From positions 1 through 11,894 of the forward strand of contig JBDNCP010000144.1 of the NCBI GenBank assembly GCA_046719575.1: a DNA stretch of 11,894 nt, in the 5' to 3' direction. The notes under the pieces were generated by a model. It saw only the letters and a list, made by a program, of their open reading frames with translations. It ran no database searches and had not been told where the DNA came from. A program made the position numbers and the translations under genes. Below, in pieces: positions 7,064 through 11,894 of the stretch; within the stretch, counting starts at the first letter, position 1, and each line of letters opens with the position of its first letter. The stretch comes from Thermoleptolyngbya sp046719575 (GTDB taxonomy: Bacteria; Cyanobacteriota; Cyanobacteriia; Elainellales; Elainellaceae).

Positions 7064-8467
7064 ATGTCACGACAGGTTTTTGATACGGAAGCCAACAACG
7101 TTACGTCAACTGCGGTAAACGTTGGAAAAATCGACATCACCAGTCAGCAAGGTGGCGCATTTGTAAGAGACGGCTTACTCTCTGGCACAGACGTAGTGGA
7201 CTTTTACAGAATTGAGATCGATCGCCCGACTCAACTCAATAGCACCTTTACGGTCAAGTCTGGTGCTCTGTTCGGCAACTTTCAATTGCTTAACTCTGCG
7301 GGGCAGGTTTTACAAACTAAAACCTTGGGAGGTAGCTTGACAAACACATCCATTTTCATGAGCAACTTACCCGCCGGAACTTACTTCTTGAAAGTTAACC
7401 AGGAGCGGAACACAGAAGCTCGGTATGACCTGAGTATGCTAGGTGCGCCTGTATCGGGCGCAGAACTGCGCGTGGCAATGATCTCCGTAGCAGCAGTGGA
7501 CAAGTTTGATCCGCTGCCGTTCGACAGTGCAGACTTTAAGATCACGATGGATATAGAGCGAGACACCAACCCCAGACAGATTATCCGGAGCGTAACTAGC
7601 CCAGTTTTCGACAATAGAGATGCCGTGCCCAACCCCCTTACTGTGCAGGCACCTGTTCCTATATCCGATCGATTTATCAATGTCTCAATTGGTGTAGTGG
7701 ATACCAATAACCTGTTTTTCCCAGATAAACCTGCGGATATCAATCCCTCGGTGTCCGATTCTATCGTGCGATTCAAGTATGACACGCTGACCCATACGAT
7801 TTTTGATGATAGTCTCGATGGTCGCGGCGGGCGCGTCACAGATAAGATTCTAGGTCGGATTAACGAGATAATCGTCAGTCGGGGAGATGGAAGGGCAGGT
7901 ATTTCCAGGCTCGATCGCGCCGAGGTTAGATACTTTGCTGCCTATCGAGCATTTACGTCGTTGTCGGCTCTGGCATTGCAAAGCGCGCCTGCTCGCATTG
8001 GGAACGATCGCAACAACACCCTGATCGGCAGCAGCGCAAACGGCATTCTGGACGGCGGTAGGGGGCATGATGAGCTGTCGGGGATGGGCGGCAACGATGC
8101 TCTGTGCGGCGGCGCGGGCAACGATACCCTCTGGGGTGGTCGGGGGAACGATACCCTCTGGGGCGGCAAGGGCAAGGACACCTACTATGGGGGTGCGGGG
8201 CGCGATACGTTTGTGCTGGATTTTGAAAAGGGTGTGGATGTGATCAAGGACTTTCGGGCTGGTGTGGATAAGATTGGCTTGTCGAGCGGCATGATGTATG
8301 AACTGCTGGACATTAAAAGAGAAGGTAAGCACTCTGGGATCTATGTGGGTCAGCAAAAACTGGGAGTGGTCGAAAATACTCGCCCCCGAGAGCTGAAAGC
8401 AGACAGCTTCGTACACATGAGCTTTGCTACAGTTCAAGATATCCTTACGCCCTACGTGACGGGTTAA
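7064..8467 (+). CDS. PPC-like domain protein with C-terminal RTX module (paralogue 1)
   Basis: This 467-residue protein has no signal peptide. Residues about 40-125 look like a bacterial pre-peptidase C-terminal (PPC) beta-sandwich: DFYRIEIDRPTQ, LLNSAGQVL, then LPAGTYFLKV. Residues about 133-295 form a second domain with acidic turns (DKFDPLPFDSADF, DTNNLFFPDKPADINP, SRGDG and RAEVRY); it could be C2-like but is not a family I can name. RTX repeats follow at about 315-380 (SGMGGNDALCGG, GNDTLWGG), then a cap (DTFVLDFEKGVDVIKDF) and the tail ILTPYVTG. No protease or other catalytic domain is present, so this is probably a structural or binding protein exported by type I secretion. AAGGAG at 7051-7056 sits 7 nt before the ATG and fixes the start. 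It lies 107 nt after the previous RTX gene with no terminator seen, so cotranscription is possible. Cys348 is the only cysteine. Confidence 0.92.
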   Translation: MSRQVFDTEANNVTSTAVNVGKIDITSQQGGAFVRDGLLSGTDVVDFYRIEIDRPTQLNSTFTVKSGALFGNFQLLNSAGQVLQTKTLGGSLTNTSIFMSNLPAGTYFLKVNQERNTEARYDLSMLGAPVSGAELRVAMISVAAVDKFDPLPFDSADFKITMDIERDTNPRQIIRSVTSPVFDNRDAVPNPLTVQAPVPISDRFINVSIGVVDTNNLFFPDKPADINPSVSDSIVRFKYDTLTHTIFDDSLDGRGGRVTDKILGRINEIIVSRGDGRAGISRLDRAEVRYFAAYRAFTSLSALALQSAPARIGNDRNNTLIGSSANGILDGGRGHDELSGMGGNDALCGGAGNDTLWGGRGNDTLWGGKGKDTYYGGAGRDTFVLDFEKGVDVIKDFRAGVDKIGLSSGMMYELLDIKREGKHSGIYVGQQKLGVVENTRPRELKADSFVHMSFATVQDILTPYVTG

Positions 8468-8485
8468 GCGTGTCGTTTGGCTATC

Positions 8486-8490
8486 GAGGA
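8486..8490 (+). promoter_or_regulatory. Ribosome binding site deciding the LOG gene start
   Basis: GAGGA lies 9 nt upstream of ATG 8500. A longer frame could begin at GTG 8470, two nt after the preceding stop codon. However, the ten extra residues do not resemble LOG proteins, whose fold starts with (K)RVCVYCGS. The ATG at 8500 is therefore preferred. Confidence 0.7.
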
Positions 8491-8499
8491 ACTCAATTG

Positions 8500-9081
8500 A
8501 TGAAGCGCGTGTGTGTCTATTGCGGCTCTAATTTTGGCGATCGCCCCAGCTATCTGGCGGCTGCACAGTTGCTCGGCAAAGAGCTGGCGGTGCGCGGCAT
8601 TGAGCTGGTGTATGGCGGCGGCAATGTGGGGCTGATGGGGGCGATCGCCGATGCGGTGCTGGCGGCAGGCGGGCACGTCATCGGCGTGATTCCCCAGGCG
8701 CTGGTCGATAAAGAAGTGGCGCATCGGGGGCTGCCCGATCTCCGCGTTGTGCAGTCTATGCACGACCGCAAATCCCTGATGGCGGAACTCTCGGATGCCT
8801 TCATTGCCCTGCCCGGTGGTCTGGGCACGCTGGAGGAATTCTGCGAGATCGCCACCTGGACACATCTCGGCTTTCACAGAAAGGCGTGCGGTTTGCTGAA
8901 TGTGGACGGTTTTTATGATGGGCTGCTGGAATTTTTGAACCATGCCACAGCCGAAAAGTTTATCCGTCCTGAGCATCGAACAATCGTGCTGGCAGATGAT
9001 GACCCTGGATCACTGCTGGTCAAGCTAGAAACCTACGAGTTGCCCAACGTGAAAAAGTGGATCGGTCGCGACCAGCAGTAG
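8500..9081 (+). CDS. LOG-family nucleotide 5'-monophosphate phosphoribohydrolase
   Basis: This 193-residue cytosolic protein has the length and motifs of the LOG/TIGR00730 family. These enzymes release the free base from cytokinin riboside 5'-monophosphates and, in some bacteria, from ordinary nucleoside monophosphates. Diagnostic segments are VCVYCGS at 4-10, YGGGNVGLMG at 38-47, MHDRK at 87-91 (with the catalytic arginine of the family) and PGGLGTLEE at 105-113 (the PGGxGTxxE phosphate-binding and catalytic motif). No key residue is missing. The gene starts 32 nt after the RTX protein gene at 7064-8467 and could be read through from it. A strong hairpin follows 52 nt after its stop. Older annotations often call such proteins lysine decarboxylase, which is considered wrong for PGGxGTxxE proteins. 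Whether the substrate here is a cytokinin nucleotide cannot be told from sequence. Confidence 0.93.
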   Translation: MKRVCVYCGSNFGDRPSYLAAAQLLGKELAVRGIELVYGGGNVGLMGAIADAVLAAGGHVIGVIPQALVDKEVAHRGLPDLRVVQSMHDRKSLMAELSDAFIALPGGLGTLEEFCEIATWTHLGFHRKACGLLNVDGFYDGLLEFLNHATAEKFIRPEHRTIVLADDDPGSLLVKLETYELPNVKKWIGRDQQ

Positions 9082-9133
9082 CCCCACCCTCGCCGCAGCA
9101 AGCGGTTTGAGAAATCCAGGAGCTTATTGTCCA

Positions 9134-9163
9134 AAACCCTCTGCCAGCGCTGGCAGAGGGTTT
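9134..9163. terminator. Perfect 30-bp palindrome, probable bidirectional terminator
   Basis: A fully self-complementary sequence has half-sites AAACCCTCTGCCAGC and GCTGGCAGAGGGTTT. It lies between the convergent LOG gene and the minus-strand gene at 9236-9769. Each strand has an AAA/TTT edge but no long T tract, so it is a G/C-strong and U-poor terminator. Position and symmetry suit termination in both directions. Confidence 0.75.
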
Positions 9164-9171
9164 CAAAGTAA

Positions 9172-9198
9172 GATGCGTTACGCCGGTGCTAACGCATC
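9172..9198. repeat. GATGCGTTA hairpin repeat
   Basis: The inverted repeat GATGCGTTA / TAACGCATC (9172-9180 and 9190-9198) encloses a 9-nt loop. It resembles a widespread bacterial interspersed hairpin of the type G(A/G)TGCGTTA, then TAACGCA(T/C)C. It sits just after the terminator in the convergent intergenic space. Confidence 0.7.
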
Positions 9199-9235
9199 CT
9201 AGAGAGAGAATCAACACGACCAACGGCGATCGCCA

Positions 9236-9769
9236 TCATCCTAACTGCCTCTGCCGTTCAGCCCTGATCCCCGCCCCTAGCTCCAGCCAGTCCGCATCAA
9301 CGTACAGCGTTTGCCCGATCGGCAAAGCTTCCCAGGTTTGGGTAAAGTGCTGAAGCTGGGATCGCACGTAGTGCAGGTTTTCAGCGGTCGCCTGAGCGGG
9401 TCTGGATACGCTACGCTGCTGGCAGATAATATCCAGGATTTCTAGAAAGTTTTCGCTTGGCTGAAATCCGTTCCACATTTCTGCCTGAAAGCATTCCACG
9501 AGCGATTCTGCCTGGAGCGCTTCGGTTAGGTCATCAATTTCAAATTCATCTGCGTTCCAGGGTGGGGCAGACTTGGGAAAGCCCACCCCCGCCGCAATTA
9601 GCCCATAGAAGCCGTGCCGCAGCTCCAGCGAGGACTCTACAACATAGTGAACCAGATCGTGGGGTAAGATGCCTTGCTTGGGCATGGGGCAGCGAGTGGT
9701 GCTGTGATCTTGCCGGATGCATTCCAGCCAGTCTACTTTGCCCTCGCATTTTGTAAAGTGAATTTTCAT
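9236..9769 (-). CDS. Conserved hypothetical protein with an HDLxHYxVE motif
   Basis: This 177-residue protein has no signal peptide or membrane segment and I do not recognise a named family. The N-terminal part reads like a known kind of bacterial hypothetical protein: a short strand with IHFTKCEGKVDWLECIRQDHST, then PHDLVHYVVESSLELRHGFYGLIAAG (about 36-61). The paired histidines and glutamate in HDLVHYVVE could be a metal or active site, but that is speculation. The middle (about 72-120) is acidic and probably helical, and the C-terminal 60 residues suggest a helical hairpin. AAGGAG at a 7-nt spacing supports the ATG at 9767-9769. It converges on the LOG gene across the palindrome at 9134. 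Four bases overlap (ATGA) with an upstream 65-codon open frame that I do not call a gene. Confidence 0.82.
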   Translation of the reverse strand: MKIHFTKCEGKVDWLECIRQDHSTTRCPMPKQGILPHDLVHYVVESSLELRHGFYGLIAAGVGFPKSAPPWNADEFEIDDLTEALQAESLVECFQAEMWNGFQPSENFLEILDIICQQRSVSRPAQATAENLHYVRSQLQHFTQTWEALPIGQTLYVDADWLELGAGIRAERQRQLG

Positions 9770-10282
9770 TCAATCGCTCCTTTCAATCTTTCGCCCAAAA
9801 TTTGAGGTCGCCGTTTCGTGGGACTGCCTGCTCTTAATTTACTTCGGCAGCGATGCCCTGCGCCCATGTTTAGATACCCAAGCCAGCGGTCTACTTTCCG
9901 GATACTGAGGCTGTGATTTGCCCAATGAATTTTCCCAATCCATTCGCCCAATTTATTGAGCAATATCGATCGCCCTCACCGCGATCGCCCGCCCCCCAAT
10001 TTACCCCAATTTACCCCAAGTTGCCCCAACTTCAGGATGCCGAAACTCCCCAGTTTTTCCCCAATGACAGCGCCGAAACGGAGCGTTATTCTGGCAGGGT
10101 AAATGGTTGAGCCGATGTTTGATTGCGATCGCCCTCAGATTGTTGCTTTGAGGGAAAGGGCGATCGCCCCTCCTCTTCGCGTTCACGCTTTGTAATCCTT
10201 AGCATTCACCAAATCATGCGGAGCAGCGTGCTGTGCTGCCTCCCGCTTTGCTGCGCCGTTTCTTCTTAAAGGAGTTCTATCC
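9770..10282. other. Divergent intergenic region with dispersed repeat
   Basis: No convincing gene is seen in this roughly 510-base region between the divergent genes at 9769 and 10283. It holds copy 2 of the 77-bp repeat (9994-10070), several HIP1 octamers (including 9981-9988) and related CCCAAT/CCCCAA motifs from about 9920 onward. Promoters for both flanking genes must lie here, but none stands out. A clear AAAGGAG (10268-10274) precedes the next start. Confidence 0.65.
9994..10070. repeat. 77-bp dispersed repeat, copy 2
   Basis: This is the same-orientation partner of 3915-3991, with four 10-bp CCCCAA units and then the shared block TTCAGGATGCCGAAACTCCC to AATGACAG. The differences are one base in the first unit, one in the second, and three near the right end. 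The copy here has CCCCAA again near its right end, where copy 1 has CCGTAA. Confidence 0.85.
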
Positions 10283-11650
10283 ATGACACGACAAATTTCT
10301 GATCGCGAAAGCAACAACCAGAGAAGCCAAGCCGTAAATGCAGGCAATGTCAATGGTGGCTTTTTTGTCCGAGATGGTAGCCTCAGCAGCACTGACAGGC
10401 AAGACTTTTACCAATTTCAGGTTGATCGCCCCACACAGATTGACTTGACGCTGCAAGCCAAGCCATTCCTCGGTCGCGTGAATGCATCGCTGCGGCTACT
10501 AGACAGCGATGGCAACCTTTTGTTCAACTCTAATCTTATTAACAACCGCGCCCAGCTATTTATGCCCAATTTACCCGTTGGGACATACTTTCTCGAAGTT
10601 GCGAATAATGGGCTGGAAAGCTACAACTATGACTTGAGTGCTTCAGGGGCGACGGTGACGAATGCCCAGATGAGTGTGACCGTCGAGCGGATTCGGGCGA
10701 TCGATAAGTTTGATTTCACACCGGGCGATCGGGCAGATTTCTATATTGATGACATCTTCGTTAATAATCAATCAACTGGAAGAAGCAGAGTCTTTTGGGA
10801 TCAGGACGATGTTCGCCCAGACTACAGGGTTGCCAGAAATGTTGATATTAATCGAGATTCACACCGTGTGCTTATTGGAGTACGAGATGATGATCCACCA
10901 TTTCCTAGATCCCTTCATGATGAAGCGGATGTAGATGGCAGAAGAGGCCGCACCGGAGGTCAGGTAATCAACTATGATCTCCTGACCAATAGACTTACAA
11001 GTGACGATGGAGTAGTCAGAGCAAACGGTGGAACCGTTACATCGACCGGCGATGGTAGTGCAGTTGAATTTTTTGGAAATGTACGACGACTAAAGCGTGC
11101 CAGCATTGAAACCCGCGTTACCTACAGCACCTTCACCTCCTCCAGCACCTTCAACCAGCTCAACCGTTCCTCGACGCTCACGGGCAACAGCCGCAGCAAC
11201 ACCATCGTCGGCAACAACCGCAACGGCATCCTCGATGGTGGTGGTGGCAGCGACATTCTCTCTGGCATGGGCGGCAACGACGTGCTGTGTGGCAACAACG
11301 GCAACGACACGCTATATGGCGGCACCGGGCGCGATATGCTGTGGGGCGGTCGTGGCAACGACACCTACTATGGCGGCGCGGGACGAGATACCTTCGTTCT
11401 CGACCTGCTCAAAGGCGTGGATGTCATCAAGGATTTCAAAGACGGCACCGACAAGATCGGGCTGACCAACGGCATTGTCTACGAGCTTCTGGACATCAAG
11501 CGCGAAGGCAAACACTCCGGCATTTATCTGGGCGACCAGAAGCTCGGCGTGGTGGAGAACACGCGCCCCAGCAATCTGACAGCAGATGATTTCCAGTCCA
11601 TCAGCTTTGTCACCATCAAAGACATCCTTACGCCGCAGGTGATGGCGTAG
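10283..11650 (+). CDS. PPC-like domain protein with C-terminal RTX module (paralogue 2)
   Basis: This 455-residue paralogue of the protein at 7064-8467 has the same three-part plan and no signal peptide. A PPC-like domain spans about 36-122 (DFYQFQVDRPTQ, LLDSDGNLL, LPVGTYFLEV). The middle domain (about 128-285) is acidic, with DKFDFTPGDRADFYIDD, FWDQDDVRPD and GVRDDDPPF, the kind of aspartate loops that bind calcium in C2-like folds (inference). RTX repeats occupy about 305-368, then come the cap (DTFVLDLLKGVDVIKDFKDG) and the tail ILTPQVMA. The PPC and tail regions align closely with paralogue 1, while the middle is much more divergent. AAAGGAG at 10268-10274, 8 nt before the ATG, fixes the start. 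Codons in the middle domain look A/T-richer than in the RTX part. Cys336 is the only cysteine. A hairpin-repeat array starts 4 nt after the stop. Confidence 0.92.
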   Translation: MTRQISDRESNNQRSQAVNAGNVNGGFFVRDGSLSSTDRQDFYQFQVDRPTQIDLTLQAKPFLGRVNASLRLLDSDGNLLFNSNLINNRAQLFMPNLPVGTYFLEVANNGLESYNYDLSASGATVTNAQMSVTVERIRAIDKFDFTPGDRADFYIDDIFVNNQSTGRSRVFWDQDDVRPDYRVARNVDINRDSHRVLIGVRDDDPPFPRSLHDEADVDGRRGRTGGQVINYDLLTNRLTSDDGVVRANGGTVTSTGDGSAVEFFGNVRRLKRASIETRVTYSTFTSSSTFNQLNRSSTLTGNSRSNTIVGNNRNGILDGGGGSDILSGMGGNDVLCGNNGNDTLYGGTGRDMLWGGRGNDTYYGGAGRDTFVLDLLKGVDVIKDFKDGTDKIGLTNGIVYELLDIKREGKHSGIYLGDQKLGVVENTRPSNLTADDFQSISFVTIKDILTPQVMA

Positions 11651-11654
11651 GGCT

Positions 11655-11756
11655 GATCCCCCTAAATCCCCGCGCTGCCGCGCCGCTTCGCTAGAAACAA
11701 GGGGGACTTCCGAGCCGCTCCAGTTCCCCCCTTGTTAAGGGGGGCTAGGGGGGATC
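11655..11756. repeat. Hairpin-repeat unit D (long variant), array 2
   Basis: This is the same type as unit A, with terminal GATCCCCCTAAAT and TAGGGGGGATC, a G/C-rich insert in the left half (GCGCTGCCGCGCC to CTAGAAAC) and a right hairpin CCCCCCTTGTTAAGGGGGG. It starts 4 nt after the stop of the RTX gene at 10283-11650. Confidence 0.85.
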
Positions 11757-11781
11757 TGCCGACCGCTTCTGCACCCAACCC

Positions 11782-11870
11782 GATCCCCCTAAATCCCCCT
11801 TAGTAAGGGGGACTTCCGACCCCCGTCCCGGCTCCGGTTCCCCCCTTGTTAAGGGGGGCTAGGGGGGATC
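11782..11870. repeat. Hairpin-repeat unit E, array 2, continuing past the window edge
   Basis: This is an 89-bp standard unit with CCCCCTTAGTAAGGGGG in the left half and CCCCCCTTGTTAAGGGGGG in the right. The 25-bp linker before it and the 24 bases after it (11871-11894) belong to the same linker family (TGCCGA, then CGCTTCTGCA), so a further unit probably lies just beyond the window. Confidence 0.85.
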
Positions 11871-11894
11871 TGCCGATCGCTTCTGCATCCGACC

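Noticed and set aside
6354..8437. Long minus-strand frames (164-196 codons) opposite the RTX genes at 5702-6196, 6354-6944 and 7850-8437
   Set aside because: Repetitive RTX codons (GGC, AAC, GAC) rarely give stops on the other strand. The translations are Pro/Ser/Ala-rich or shadow-like, with no domain or ribosome site.
4569..11870. Composite transposon bounded by the two arrays
   Set aside because: No transposase or integrase is encoded in the window, no target duplication can be recognised, and the repeat type is a widespread small repeat and not an insertion sequence.

Overview
The window looks like cyanobacterial chromosome, probably from a filamentous Leptolyngbya-like lineage. The HIP1 octamer GCGATCGC occurs about 30 times by eye. 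The protein types fit as well: a STAND ATPase with WD40 repeats and a vMAP-type N-terminus, RTX and FG-GAP calcium-binding proteins, a PPC-like domain, and G/C-rich hairpin repeats of the GATCCCCCTAAAT kind. The genus is an inference only.

Layout. Positions 1-127 hold the 3' end of an EgtD-like histidine methyltransferase on the plus strand. It converges, with a 6-nt gap, on a 1213-residue minus-strand STAND ATPase (134-3775) carrying 14 WD40 blades. A repeat-bearing intergenic stretch follows (3776-4256), then a small conserved unknown gene (4257-4553) and an array of hairpin repeats (4569-4912).

The core is 4977-11650. It encodes three proteins that lack an N-terminal signal peptide but share one C-terminal module: four RTX repeats, a cap domain, and a tail ending in ILTPxVxx. 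The first (4977-6956) carries five FG-GAP/VCBS calcium loops and an extra RTX block. The other two (7064-8467 and 10283-11650) are paralogues with an N-terminal PPC-like beta-sandwich and an unnamed, possibly C2-like, middle domain. Between the paralogues lie a LOG-family phosphoribohydrolase (8500-9081), a bidirectional terminator (9134-9163) and an uncharacterised minus-strand gene (9236-9769). A second hairpin-repeat array (11655-11894) follows the last RTX gene. It starts with the same unit variant as the first array, so the core segment is bracketed by direct repeats.

How the genes may work together. The three RTX proteins are probably exported by type I secretion, using a secretion system encoded elsewhere, and fold in external calcium. 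Their common end suggests one exporter and one surface or matrix destination for three different N-terminal domains. The genes at 4977, 7064 and 8500 may form one transcription unit ending at 9134-9163. The STAND ATPase is a separate sensor/scaffold with no visible enzymatic effector domain. No complete known system (defence, CRISPR, transposon, biosynthetic cluster) is visible. The best candidate for something undescribed is the family of secreted proteins with a shared tail and a single invariant cysteine.
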